A model generated the notes under the pieces. It saw only the letters and a list, made by a program, of their open reading frames with translations. It made no database searches and was not told where the DNA came from. This document shows, piece after piece, positions 1 to 10,800 of a stretch of 64,000 bases of DNA (position 1 is the first letter of the stretch; the number at the start of each line of letters is the position of its first letter). A program made the position numbers and the translations under genes. This DNA is from Closterium sp. Naga37s-1. Taxonomy: Eukaryota; Streptophyta; Zygnematophyceae; Desmidiales; Closteriaceae. The stretch spans positions 2,480,001 through 2,544,000 of the forward strand of contig CANJKZ010001109.1 of assembly GCA_947471745.1 (NCBI GenBank). The letters run 5' to 3'.

Positions 1-1693
1 TTTTCTTCGCGATCGGCCTCACCCACACATAGCGAGTCTTCCTATCCTTCAGCAGAAGAAAGTAGAGGATACCGTCGTTGGCGGCCACCCGAAATGGCCC
101 GCAGAGGTCGATGTGCACCACATCGAGCGCATTTTTGGCGTCCGATCCTTGGTCTGGGAAGGTGTGCCGTACATGTCTGCCGCGACGCAGGAGGCACACG
201 GCAGATCAGCTGCGGTTGACTTCTTGATGTCCAGACCGGCGGCGACCTCGTGTTTCGCCGAGCTCTTGATCGTGTCGACGCCGACGTGCGCAAGCCGTGC
301 GTGCATCATATCCGGGGTCAACTTCGTCGCCGACGCGATAGTCCGCAGAGCTACTACCTCCATCAAAGTCATCGTCGACTTTGTCGAGTAGGGGCGCAGG
401 TCGGTGCAAAGAATTCTGCCGGAGTAGCGTGCTCGACCAAGGACATTGCCGGCAGAAGACACCAGCAGCATCTCTCCGCCGTCGTCCTGCAGCTTCACAC
501 CGTTCTCCTTGAGTTGGCCAGCAGACAGCAGGTTCGCGTGCACACCCAGAACGTCGAGTACGTCGGGGACGAGGACCTGCTTCCCGGCCTCCCCTTGCAG
601 AGCAACGGTGCCTCTGCCTTCGACGCTCTAAAGTGCCCCGTTGAAGCCGCGGACGTGACGAACGTCGCTGCTCGGCTGCATGTCGTCAAAGGCCTCCTTC
701 GTCCCCATCAGATGGTGCGAGCAGCCGCTGTCGAGCAGCACAACAGTCGGATTGGCCTGCACAGCAGCAGAGACCGCCTTGAAGTCTTCGCCAGCCTCCA
801 GCGCTAGTGAGATCGTCGGCTCCACCACGCTGACCATCAAGCACGAAGCCTCCTCGCCACGAGCATTGCCGCCAGAGGAGTCAGCATCCTTTGTCGAAGT
901 CGTCTTCGACGGCTGCTTCTCCTTGCGCGGCTGGTTGTCCCGATGACGACGGCCACCTTCTCCCTTTCTGCGGTTGGCGTCCCGGTCGTCATCACACTCG
1001 TCTCGGTCGGGGCAGTCGTACGAGAGGTGGTCGGGAGCATCGCAGATGTAGCAACGGCGGCCTTCTCGACGCGAGCCACTTCTGCCGTGATCTCCACCTT
1101 TCGCCGACTTCCCGCGGTCGGCGCCCTCCGTCAATTTCGCGTTCGACGACTTCCCACCACCGCCTCCAGTAGACTTCCCACGCTGCCCCTGTTGGCGTCC
1201 CTACTTCGCCGGGGCAGAAGCAATTCCGCAGGTCGCTCAGACTCCTGCATGAACTCGTCCTGGATGATGTGGCTCCAAAGCGAGTCCTCGTTCAGAGTTT
1301 CGCGCGTGCTAGGAATTGTCAGCATACGGCGCATCAGATTGTAGCCTGAGGGGAGGCCGCTGATGACATGGGTGACGTACGACGCCACCGAGTAGTCGAC
1401 GACGGCCATCCGCAGATCGTACAAGACTCGCCGCACTCGATTGCAGTACTCGGTCGCAGATTCTTGCTCCCCCATCCGAATGTTGGTCAACTTCTTCTCC
1501 AGTTGACTGGTCTAGAGGTCGTCGGTCGCTTTGTAGGTGCGTATGATGTACTGCCACGCTTGGTAGCCAGCATCCACCCGTTGTCTGCACGACTTCAATG
1601 CGACCTGCACCAGAGGTGAGCAACACCTCAAAATAACCATGAAGGTCAGTAGATGAGCATCGCGAAATTCCATCCAGAGTTCAGAGTCGTCTG
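1..1693 (-). pseudogene. Family I copy 1 gag C-terminus, zinc knuckle, protease and pre-integrase
   Basis: Conserved blocks on the minus strand, right to left: a UBN2-type gag core (around 1131-1640, with YVTHVISGLPSGYNL), a canonical CX2CX4HX4C zinc knuckle CYICDAPDHLSYDC (about 1045), the aspartic protease motif LLDSGCSHHLMG (about 735) and the pre-integrase segment MHARLAHVGVDTIKSS (about 300). At least two frame changes and an in-frame TAG at 1512-1514 split the reading frame. The left end runs into the window edge inside the integrase region. Function in the intact family would be particle assembly, polyprotein cleavage and integration. Confidence 0.8.
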
Positions 1694-1698
1694 CGTCC

Positions 1699-2784
1699 TG
1701 TCAACGGGAGTGTTGTAAGGCCCCGTCCTCGCTTGGGCGGAGCCAACCTTGTGGTCGGATGTGCGGGGGTTGCAGCCGACCTGCAGCAGTGGGCACGGGG
1801 GCCACTGCAAGGGCGCCAAGCTGGAGGGCGCCTGGCTGGAGGGCAGGGAGCAGGAGGACGCTGCCCTGGACGCCTGGTTGGCGTCCCGGACGCCTGGACG
1901 GCGTCCTGGGAAGCTGGACGCCGAGCTGGGCGTCGCCACGACTACCCGGGCGCCTGGTCGACGTCGTGGGCGCCTGCACGGCGTCCTGGGGGTCCGGACG
2001 CCGACCTGGGCGTCCCGGGGAGCCCAGACACCGACCTGGGCGTCTGGTCGGCGTCCTGGGAGGAGGGACGCCTCTCTGGAGGTTTGCTCGACGTCCTGGG
2101 CGTCTGGACGCCGACCTGGGGGTTCGGAAGGCGTCCTGGGCGCCTGGACGCCGGACTGGGGACGCCGGGCATGCGTGGCCGGCTACGGACTGCGCTGGTC
2201 GGCCAGGCGTGGTTGCCCGGTCGACCGGAATACCCGGGCGACGTGTGCGAGTGTCGCCAGGGTGGAGTCTGCGAGGCCGACCTCGGGGGTGGTATCCCGA
2301 GGTCGACGTGGCTGGTGGGCGCAGTCGCTGGCGTGGAGTCTGCCAGGCGTCTGCGCTGTGCTCGTGACAAGGTGTGGAGCGCCAACCAGCTGCGCGCACC
2401 TGCGAAGCAGGTGCACCGTTGTCCTGCGGGTGCAACGCTGTGCAGCCGACTTGCTGCAGCACTGGCACACCGTGGACTTGCAACGTTGGCGAACCGCTAC
2501 TCTGCAACGCTGGAGCGGTGCGAGCGCTGCTGCGCTGGAGCGCGGTCAACCGTGCTGCGCTGGAGGTCGACCAGCAGCCTAGCTAGCACTGATGTAGTCT
2601 GTGATGCCAATGTTGTTGCTACCATTATTTGTCATGTTTTCCTAGTGAAACTCTTGCCAATTCTCCCCGTGAACTAGCAAGCAGCGTGAACACAAGGAAA
2701 CGACTAAGTGAACGAACGCAGAGATCACACGAGCACACGTGCCTAGCCCGTAGCCTAGCTCCCGTTGCAGCAGTTATCTCCGCA
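1699..2784 (-). mobile_element. Solo LTR, family I, inserted in gag of copy 1
   Basis: Begins TGTCAACGGGAGTGTTG and ends GTTATCTCCGCA. It is flanked by the direct repeat CGTCC at 1694-1698 and 2785-2789, a perfect 5-bp target-site duplication. The termini and first 90 bases match the LTRs of the element at 41609-50023, including a stretch GGCCCCGTCCTCGCTTGGG. No internal sequence is present, so it is a solo LTR left by recombination between two LTRs. The strand given is arbitrary for the insertion: the LTR's TG start is at the left, so its own transcription sense is plus, opposite to the interrupted element. Confidence 0.92.
1860..2165. repeat. Short tandem repeat inside the solo LTR
   Basis: Imperfect reiterations of a GC-rich unit of roughly 15-30 bases built from GCGTCCTGGGCGCCTGGACG. 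It explains the several long overlapping open frames in this stretch, which are Arg/Pro-rich and not genes. Confidence 0.75.
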
Positions 2785-3378
2785 CGTCCGGCGTCGCAAC
2801 ATTGCCGTCGACGAACTTCTTTAATCCAGCGATCTCCAGCTGCGGCTCCATGGATTCAATCCACGTGATCAAGTTTTGTCGACCTTCGAGCGACTTTGGC
2901 ACAGCGATCTTGTTCGGCGAGAATTTAAACATTTGTATGCCGGCGCGATGCCTCCGTCTCGACCAGCCGACGCATGAGTCGCCGAAGTTGGCCTGACTCC
3001 ACTCCGCAGATGAGATAAACGTCGACCATCGATGTTGCCGTTCGAGCTGCCTCCAGTCGCAGACGATCGCAACAGTTGCGCCTGCATTCCGCCAACGCTG
3101 CCGTCGGCGGGCCAAATCACTCCGCGAACCCTCGTGCTTCCACCGCCGACAACATTTCCGCCATCGCCTTCGTTGTGCACGGTTTGGGGAGAGGCGGACG
3201 CGTCATCCGCTTCTGCACGAGGAGGGGGGTGCTCACGCGCCCACTGCGCACGAGTTCCAAGGAGCAGAATCTCCAAGTTCGCCTCGCCGTACCCGCCAGC
3301 CTCGTGGCGTGCCCGAACACCAGCCTCTCTCGCCTGCAGGGTATCTTCTATGCCCGCTTCGACCACGGGGTCGACCAT
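2785..3378 (-). pseudogene. Family I copy 1 gag, N-terminal part
   Basis: Reads on the minus strand from an ATG at 3378. The N-terminal stretch is low-complexity and Gly/Ala rich. A frameshift near 2945-3000 is needed to continue into the conserved segment that ends in EPQLEIAGLKKF, which aligns with EPQLEMAGLINF of the related element at 48217-48885. The segment stops at the solo LTR boundary at 2784 and resumes at 1698 in a matching frame once the LTR and one 5-bp duplication are ignored. This part of gag normally forms the capsid. It cannot encode an intact protein. Confidence 0.75.
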
Positions 3379-4224
3379 GGCGACTAAGACGGCTGCCGGC
3401 CTAACAACAACTTAGGTAATGAACGCAGAAGTCGGCTATCTGAACGTTCTAACGCGGGGCCGTCCACGCTCACCGCACCATGCGGAGATTACTATTCTAC
3501 GGGAGAGCTTGAATAGCGTGGGATACACGGTTAGAGTTCTGGCAGTGATTCTCAGAAGTGAACTTAGTTGCCTTGGTAGAATTGAAGCATAGTTCCACTA
3601 GCAAAAGTTCATAGAACAAGAATATGGTACAAGCAAGGAGAACCAAATAGCAAAGACAATGAACCCTGTAGAAACGTTCCTCGACAAGCACCTAAATCTG
3701 TCGAGTCAGCAACGGCAGGTGAAACGACAAACACATGCATATTTCACCTGAGTTGGTAGTTGCTCAGGTTTACAACGTTCATAGTTGTGCACGTTTTTAC
3801 TGTTAGTAAAAACGTGTTTCAGGTTCAGTTTCCTTACTGAATCCAATTCTCCTTGGGAGTACAATTTCCAAAATTACGTGATTGGTCGAAATTTGTTGTT
3901 TCGTGATTGGGCGAAATTCGCGCACATTGCGAATTTCGGAGCCAAGTAATTCTGGTTAACCAGAATCATTCTGCTTGACGAAACACTCGTCGAAATACTC
4001 GCCAAGTAATTTTGTCGACCAGCAATCGGTCGAAACACCAATTCTGCCAATTCCGTCTATCAGAATGGCTCGTCTTCGACGCCTTACTCTCGTCGGTGAG
4101 CTCCTCCTAGACGAAGACTTTGATCGAGCAGAGGAAACACTTCTACCTCGACCAATTAATCTCGTCGACAAACGACTCGTCGCACACAGATAAAAGTCAC
4201 CGAAGTCGCCGATGACCACGAAAC

Positions 4225-4442
4225 TGTCAAAGATAGTAGGAGTATGGCCTAGGCTTAGTAGCCTAGGCCACAGTAGGACTAGAACGAGGAGGCGCCAAGT
4301 AAGAGCTAGGAACGTGTGCACGAACAGAATTGAGAAGGAATGAATGAACTAGCAAGCAGCAGGATACAAATGGCAAACCCTAAGGGGCTGTACTCACTAT
4401 TGAGTACCCCACTGCAGGCTACACAAACAACATATTCTGACA
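4225..4442 (-). repeat. 3' LTR of non-autonomous element a
   Basis: 218 bp, TGTCAAAGAT ... ATTCTGACA as read on the plus strand. Contains a perfect 11-bp inverted repeat (4245-4255 with 4260-4270, arms TGGCCTAGGCT and its complement, 4-base loop). Confidence 0.95.
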
Positions 4443-4464
4443 CACCCCCATAGCCAAAGTGGGG
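4443..4464 (-). promoter_or_regulatory. Polypurine tract of element a, in a hairpin
   Basis: On the minus strand it reads CCCCA-CTTTGGCTA-TGGGG-GTG directly before the LTR start TGTCA. It is nearly identical to the tract before the 3' LTR of the elements ending at 13356 and 21326. Confidence 0.85.
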
Positions 4465-4629
4465 TGAAATCAGCACAATGAGGAGGCAGTGCAATAGTTC
4501 ACAATTATCAGCAAAGCTAGAGGCTATCACAGAGGGCAAGTGAGGAGGAGGAGGGACTATGAGAGGAGAGAAGATGGGAGGCGACGACTGAAGCTGCAGA
4601 CACACGGGCAACAGAAGCGGCTGACACAG

Positions 4630-4880
4630 TGGCGGCTGACACAGCGGCTACCGAGGCAAGGGCCCCGGACTACTGGAGTAACTGGCTCTGCGGCTACGAC
4701 GAGCGGCAGAAGCAACGGACCCACGGGCGACTGGTGCAGCAGGCTCTCTGAGCTACCGGCGACAAGGGCCCCGGATTACAGGAGTAACAGGCTCTGCGGC
4801 TACGACGAGCGGCAGGAGCAACGGACTCACGGGCAACAGGTGCAGCAGGCTCTCTGAGCTACCGGCGACAAGGGCCCCGG
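4630..4880. repeat. About 110-bp tandem repeat inside element a
   Basis: Roughly two and a half imperfect copies of a unit containing GACAAGGGCCCCGGA, GAGTAACTGG and GCGGCTACGACGAGCGGCAG. A related array appears at about 20800-20970 in the second non-autonomous element. Confidence 0.75.
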
Positions 4881-5698
4881 AATACAGGCGTTGCGGACGA
4901 CACGACGGCTGCCTCCACTCAACCTCCCCCAACTGCCCCACACCCCTGTCACACACCCCCTGCTTCACCCCTAGTTCCACTCCCACATCACCCCCCTAGC
5001 ACCTCTCCTTCGTCTCCCACACACCCACCCCCCTCAGCGGCAGCTGCAGCAGCGGGAGACGGAGGAGGAGGAGGAGCAGGGGACCGCGCACACCCGCCAC
5101 CCCCATACCCGTCACCCCCATACCCTGAGTGTGCGGTAAGCGAGCTCAGGTGTGCGCGAAGCGTGCACAAGCGTGCGGGAAGCGAACTCGGGTGTGCGGT
5201 AAGCAAACGCAGGTGTGCGGGGGGGGGGGCGCAGGGCGACACGCGGGTCGACGGGGACGGGCACACGGGTCGCCGGGGGCGGCGCGCTGGCCGACGGGGC
5301 CGCCGCGAAGGGCGACGGGGAGCCGCGCGCGGGTTGACGGGGCCGCCGCGAAGGGCGACGGGGAGCCGCGTGCAGGTCGACGGGGACGGGCGTGCGGGTC
5401 GACGGAACGCGGAACCGCTGCATGCGCCCAGGGTGCGCGGTGGGCAGGAAACCGCCACGCGTCCCGAGCGCATGGCGGGCAGAATACCGCCGCACGAAGC
5501 AGGAAACCGCCGCGCGCCTCGGGGCGCACGGCGGGCAGAAAACCGCCGCACGCCCCGAGCGCACGGCGGGATGAAAAACGCCGCGCGCTCCGAGTGCGCA
5601 GCAGGAAGAAAGGGTCGCGCGCCCGGGGCGCGCGACAGCAGTAGAGCAGCGGAAGCATCGGGTGGGGCCCACCCACAGGATCGACCCAGGAGGGTCGA

Positions 5699-5713
5699 CC
5701 TGCTCTGATAGCA
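5699..5713 (-). other. Primer binding site of element a
   Basis: On the minus strand TGCTATCAGAGCAGG follows the 5' LTR directly. It resembles the plant initiator-Met tRNA site TGGTATCAGAGC with one mismatch. Confidence 0.85.
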
Positions 5714-5931
5714 TGTCAAAGATAGTAGGAGTATGGCCTAGGCTTAGTAGCCTAGGCCACAGTAGGACTAGAACGAGGAGGCGCCAAGTAAGAGCTAGGA
5801 ACGTGTGCACGAACAGAATTGAGAAGGAATGAATGAACTAGCAAGCAGCAGGATACAAATGGCAAACCCTAAGGGGCTGTACTCACTATTGAGTACCCCA
5901 CTGCAGGCTACACAAACAACATATTCTGACA
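5714..5931 (-). repeat. 5' LTR of non-autonomous element a
   Basis: 218 bp, same sequence as 4225-4442 by eye, including the 11-bp inverted repeat near its left end. Confidence 0.95.
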
Positions 5932-6280
5932 GAAACAAACACCGTCTTGTTCCGAAATGCATGGTTGACTTTGCCCAAGCGAGGGCGGGGCCTTTTCTCT
6001 TCGACAGGGGCATCCAGCAATGGTCGATGATGGGGCCTCCCAAGTCGGCGCCTCCTTCGTCGACCCCCCAAGGTGAAGACGGCCGCCGGTTCCCGTACCG
6101 ACAGCGGCGTTGCAACGGCCTGACGCCCAAGCCGGCGTTGCCCCACCGCAGCCGGTCGACTGCACTTCCCGCGCACCTGCCCACGAAGTCGGCTCTGCCC
6201 AAGCGAGGACGAAGCCACAACACAACTCCCGTTGACAGTTCGTACTCGTCACAGACAAACTCCCCATCATGCGTCAAAGG

Positions 6281-6405
6281 TGTCAAACTCATATCATATA
6301 GCTTGTCTAGGCTATAGTGGGGTAGACACTATGGGGTACAGTTTCCTAGGGTTTCCTTCTTGTACCCAACCTTGTGCTAGTTCATTCATTCCTCATTTCT
6401 TCACA
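6281..6405 (+). repeat. 5' LTR of family II element
   Basis: 125 bp, TGTCAAACTC ... TTTCTTCACA. Holds the LTR core GTGGGGTA ... GGGGTACA ... TAGGGTTTCC shared with several other elements in the window. Confidence 0.95.
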
Positions 6406-6419
6406 TGGTATAGAGCAGG
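6406..6419 (+). other. Primer binding site of family II element
   Basis: TGGTATAGAGCAGG follows the 5' LTR directly. It is the initiator-Met type site with one base missing (TGGTATCAGAGC); the same one-base-short form (TGGTATAGAGC) occurs in element B. Confidence 0.85.
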
Positions 6420-6499
6420 TTCCCTAGTGGGAACGCTTCCTTGGGCCCACCACTGAAACTTTTTTTTCTGACCGGAGCGCCAGTCGCTCCTCCCCGAGG

Positions 6500-7420
6500 C
6501 GCGCCTTGTGGGCCGCCCTTCTGTCGAGCTCTCTTAGAGGCCCCTCTCACGGCCCCTCGCGCCACCCTTAGCGGCCCCGTCGCCGCCCCTAGCGGCCCCG
6601 TCGCCGCTCCCCTCCCTACGCGGCCCCGTCGCCGCCCCTAGCGGCCCCGTCGCCGCCCCTAGCGGCCCCGTCGCCGCCTCTCTCACTACGCGGCCCCGTC
6701 GCCGCCCCTAGCGGCCCCGTCGCCGCCCCTACGCGGCCCCGTCGCCGCCCCTAGCGGCCCCGTCGCCGCCTCCCTCCCTACGCGGCCCCGTCGCCGCCCC
6801 TACGTGGCCCCGTCGCCGCCCCTAGCGGCCCTGTCGCCGCTCCCCTCCCTACGCGGCCCCGTCGCCGCCCCTACGCGGCCCCGTCGCCGCCCCTAGCGGC
6901 CCCGTCGCCGCCCCTAGCGGCCCCGTCGCCGCCTCTCTCCCTACGCGGCCCCGTCGCCGCCCCTACGCGGCCCCGTCACCGCCCCTAGCGGCCCCGTCGC
7001 TGCCCCTACGCGGCCCCGTCGCCGCCCCTACGCGGCCCCGTCGCCGCCCCTACGCGGCCCCGTCACCGCCCCTAGCGGCCCCGTTGCCGCTTCCCTCCCT
7101 ACACGGCCCCGTCGCCGCCCCTACGCGGCCCCGTCGCCTCCTCCCTCCCTACGCGGCCCTGTCGCCGCCCCTACGCGGCCCCGTCGCCGCCCCTAGCGGC
7201 CCCGTCGCCGCTTCCCTCCCTACGCGGCCCCGTCGCCGCCCCTACGCGGCCCCGTCGCCTCCTCCCTCCCTACGCGGCCCTGTCGCCGCCCCTACGCGGC
7301 CCCGTCGCCGCCCCTAGCGGCCCCGTCGCCGCTCCCCTCCCTACGCGGCCCAGTCGCCGCCCCTAGCGGCCCCGTCGCCGCCCCTACCCGGCCCCGTCGC
7401 CGCCCCTAGCGAGCAGCCGA
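6500..7420. repeat. Satellite-like GC repeat in the family II leader
   Basis: More than 40 imperfect copies of a unit of about 18-22 bases, GGCCCCGTCGCCGCCCCTA with optional CGC. TAG triplets recur in the unit, so the array is not one coding frame. It occupies the leader, upstream of where the capsid-coding region would be expected. Confidence 0.9.
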
Positions 7421-7690
7421 GCCGCCGAGCCGCCCAGCAGCCGAGCCGCCGAGCCGCCCAGCAGCCGAGTCGCCCAGCAGCCGAGCCGCCCCTGGAGCAG
7501 CCGCCACTGCAGCAGCCGCCCCTGGAGCAGCCGCCACTGCAGCAGCCGCCCCTGCAGCAGCCGCCCCTGGAGCAGCCACCCCTGCAGCAGCCGCCCCTGG
7601 AGCACCCGCCCCTGCAGCAGCCGCCCCTGGAGCAGCCGCCCCTGGAGCAGCCGCCCCTACAACTGCCGCCCCTGGAGCAGCCACCCCTGC
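7421..7690. repeat. CAGCCGCCCCTG-type tandem repeat
   Basis: A second array of 11-15-base units (GAGCCGCCCAGCAGCC, then CCCCTGGAGCAGCCGC). It is followed at about 7790-7865 by a CTGCTACTG-rich stretch of the same kind that directly precedes the gag ATG of element A at 51541. Confidence 0.85.
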
Positions 7691-7875
7691 AGCTGCCGCG
7701 GAGCTCTCGCCCTACAGTGGTAGCGACCTCGCCGTTGCCGCCGTCGTACGCCTGCCCTTCTCGCCACTGGTGAGCACTGCCCTGCCCGTACTGCTGTTAC
7801 TGCTGCGCTTGCTGCTACTGCTCTATCTACTGCTACTGCTCTTTCTACTGCTACTGCTGCTCCTGGCGTGGCCAG

Positions 7876-10800
7876 ATGCAGCTTCAGCGTCGCCCGCGTG
7901 AGTCCCTCACCCCCCAACAGCTTCGTGAGTGGTACGCTAGTTGGGGTTGTCGAGGTGGCCATAGTGGGAGTCGTCCTGGAGTGAGTAGTTCCACAGCTGC
8001 TTGTAGTGGCCAGGTGCAGCTGCAGCGTCGCCCGCGTGAGTCCCTCAACCCCCAACAGCTTCGTGAGTGGTACGCTAGTTGGGGTTGTCGGGGTGGCCGT
8101 AGTGGGAGTCGTCCTGGAGTAAGTAGTTCGGCAGCTGCTTGTAGTGGCCAGGTGCAGCTTCAGCGTCGTCCGCGCGCGGTCCTTTCGCCCCAGCAACTTT
8201 GTGAGTGGTACGCTCAGCCGGACGGGTCACGGGGTACTGCTCGCTGTCCGTACGTCATTCGCACTGGTGCTCGGACTGGTCAGCCTTGCGGGACGCTTGG
8301 TCACGCAGAGTCCCGCTGCTTCGCCCGTCTGAGCGACGCCTGGCGTACGGAGTTTGGCGACGCGGCTGAGCTCCCCGACTGGGTGGAGCTGCTTCGGCTG
8401 CGGGTAGATATCTATACTCTTGACTATGATGCTATCCTCACTGCCATGTATGCATTTCCTACTAGTGATGAGGGTGACTGTTACCTGTGTGTTCCGCCTG
8501 ACCCGGGCATTGAGGCTGCTGCTCTAGGTGCTGGTGAGGCTGCTGCTCTAGGTGCTAGTGCGTGTGCTGCCCCAGGTGCTGGTGAGTCTGCTCTCTCAGG
8601 TACCACGTCGGCTCAGGCCTTACACACCTTCACTCTTGACTCGGGTGCTTCCCGCTCCTTCTTTCGAGACCGCACCACGCTTACGCCGCTCAGTCGGCCG
8701 GTTGCGGTCTCCCTGGCGGACCCCTCTGGGGGTCCTGTCCTTGCTCGCTTCTCCACTGTCTTACCCTGTCCGGCAGCCCCCTCTAGCACCCTGACAGGTC
8801 TCTACCTCCCCTCGTTCTCTACGAACTTGGTGAGTGGTGCTGATCTACAGGATCGGGGGGTTGACCAGTTCACTCCTGCGAGTCAACGGGTGACCCACTG
8901 TACGTGTGCTCAGACGGGCCGACACTTGGCCACGTTTACCCGTCGGCCGGGGTCGAGCCTGTACACACTGACTACTGAGTCTCCTCCGGTTGCTGTGTCT
9001 GGTCAGGTAGCTGCGTCGAGTCAGGTGTTTGCTGCAGCGTCCAGGTCTGGTCCTGAGTCTGCTCCCTGCTCGTGCCGTCTCCTGTCCCACCAGACTCTCC
9101 TTTGGCACCACTGCCTTGGTCACCCCTCCCTGCCTCGTCTCCGAGGCATGGCCTCCCGTGTCCTTGTCTCTGGTCTCCCCCGGTCTCTCCCTCCCCTACC
9201 TCCGGGGCCTGCCCCTACCTGCGTCCCCTGCGTCGAGGGGCGACAGCGCGCCGCCCCTCACTCCTCCGAGTTTCCTCCGACAGAGGCTCCACTGGAGACT
9301 CTTCACATGGACGTGTGGGGCCCCGCCCGCGTCCGTGGCCAGGGTCACGAGCGTTACTTCCTGTTGGTGGTTGACGACTACTCGCGTTACACCACGGTCT
9401 TCCCCTTGCGCAGCAAGGGTGACGTCACTGAGGTGTTGATCGACTGGATCCGCGCAGCTCGTCTCCAGCTCAGAGAGAGTTTCGGCTCGGACTTTCCTGT
9501 TCTGCGTCTGCACTCTGACAGAGGCGGGGAGTTTTCCTCTGCCCGTCTGGGAGCCTTCTGTCGTGCACAGGGCATCCGCCAGACCTTCACGCTTCCGGCC
9601 TCTCCACAGCAAAATGGGATTGCTGAGCGCCGCATTGGCATGGTCATGGACGTCGCTCGTACGTCCATGATCCATGCGGCTGCCCCCCATTTTCTGTGGC
9701 CGTTTGTGGTTCAGTACGCAGCGCATCAGCTCAACCTTCAGCCCCGGGTCTCCTTGCCAGAGACCTCCCCCACCTTGCGGTGGACGGGGAAGGTTGGCGA
9801 TGCGTCTGCGTTTCGGGTCTGGGGATCTCGGGCGTTTGTCCGCGACTTGTCTGCGGACAAGCTGTCCCCCCGTGCTGTTCCCTGCGTCTTCCTTGGCTTC
9901 CCCCCTGACGCGCCTGGTTGGCAGTTTTACCACCCCACCTCGCGCCGTGTTCTGTCCTCCCAGGACGTCACCTTCAACGAGTCGGTGCCTTACTACCGTC
10001 TCTTCCCCTATCGCACTGCGCCCCTCCCCCCGCCGCCGCTCTTCCTTGCGCCAGGTCCTCCCCCGGTAGACCCCCTCCCCCCTCAGGGTCCTGCCCCGTC
10101 AGGTGTGTCCCAGGTAGACGCAGTCGAGCCTGTCGAGGTAGCTTTTGACTCTGGTGCTGCTAGGGGTGCTGAGCCTGGGGGTGCTGAGTCTGGGGGTGCT
10201 GAGTCTGGGGGTGCTGAGCCTGGGGGTGCTGAGCCTGGGGGTGCGGAGTCTGGGGGTGCTGAGTCTGGGGGTGCTGAGTCTGGGGGTGCTGAGTCTAGGG
10301 GTGCTGAGCCTGGGGGTGCTGAGCCTGGGGGTGCTGGGTCTGCTCGTGTGGCCTCTCGCGGTGCTTCGTCGAGGCGGGAGCTACTCTCTCCGCAGGAGCT
10401 GCGCGAGGGGTTTGCCCGGCGCTGGAGCCGTGCTGCTGGAGCTGGAGGTACTACTGTTGCTGCTGGTCCCGGAGGTGCTCGTACTGGCGGTACTGGAGCT
10501 GCTGGGACTGGGGGTGCTGCTGGGGCTGCTGGAGTTGGTCCTGCTAGAGGTACTGCTGGAGCTGCTGGCGGTACTGGAGCTGCCGGTCCTGCTGGGGTTG
10601 GTGCTGCTGGAGCTGCTGGAGCTGCTGGGGGTGTTGGCGCTGGTGGTTCTGCTGGCGCTGGTGCGTCTGAGGGTGCTGGAGTTGGCGCTGTTGGAGCTGG
10701 AGGTGCTACTTGCGCTGGTGCTGCCGCTGGGGGTACTGGTGCTGTCCCTGCTGGTTCTGGAGGCGCTGCGCGGCCGAGGCCGTACTTCGTTCCGCTCCTT

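Larger units (their letters stand above)
4225..5931 (-). mobile_element. Small non-autonomous LTR retrotransposon (TRIM/LARD-like), copy a
   Basis: A 1707-bp element with two 218-bp LTRs that look identical by eye, flanked by the perfect target-site duplication GAAAC (4220-4224 and 5932-5936). A tRNA-iMet-type primer binding site lies next to the right LTR and a polypurine tract next to the left LTR, so the element is on the minus strand. The 1271-bp interior has no gag or pol motif; its open frames are Arg/Pro/Ala low complexity. The segment beside the polypurine tract is homologous to the same part of the element at 19759-21326, so both belong to one non-autonomous group. Identical LTRs suggest recent insertion. 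Confidence 0.93.
1..6237 (-). mobile_element. Ty1/copia element, family I copy 1 (5' part, degenerate)
   Basis: Minus-strand LTR retrotransposon running off the left window edge. Read from right to left it has a 5' LTR (6237 to 3481, interrupted by a nested element), a short leader, gag, a CCHC zinc knuckle, an aspartic protease motif and the start of the integrase region; integrase, RT, RNase H and the 3' LTR lie outside the window. The order gag-PR-IN and the strong similarity to the complete copy at 41609-50023 identify it as copia of the same family. Its gag carries frameshifts, an in-frame TAG at 1512-1514 and a 1086-bp solo LTR insertion, so it is inactive. Confidence 0.85.
3481..6237 (-). 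repeat. 5' LTR of family I copy 1, split by a nested element
   Basis: Plus-strand start TGCGGAGATT and end GTTGACA match the boundaries of the family LTRs (TGCGGAGATA ... CCGTTGACA at 48990-50023). The flanking internal sequence GTCCACGCTCACCGCACCA is also shared. Without the nested element (4225-5931 plus one 5-bp duplication) the LTR would be about 1045 bp, close to 1034, 1086 and 1131 bp for the other family LTRs. The middle is clearly diverged, so the assignment rests on ends, length and context. Confidence 0.7.

Noticed and set aside
1699..2784. Proline/arginine-rich protein genes in the 1700-2680 interval
   Set aside because: The interval is exactly a TSD-flanked solo LTR with internal tandem repeats.
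4988..5810. Several 170-240-codon Arg/Pro/Ala-rich frames on both strands
   Set aside because: They lie in the GC-rich interior of a non-autonomous LTR element, differ in every frame and show no domain; composition explains them.
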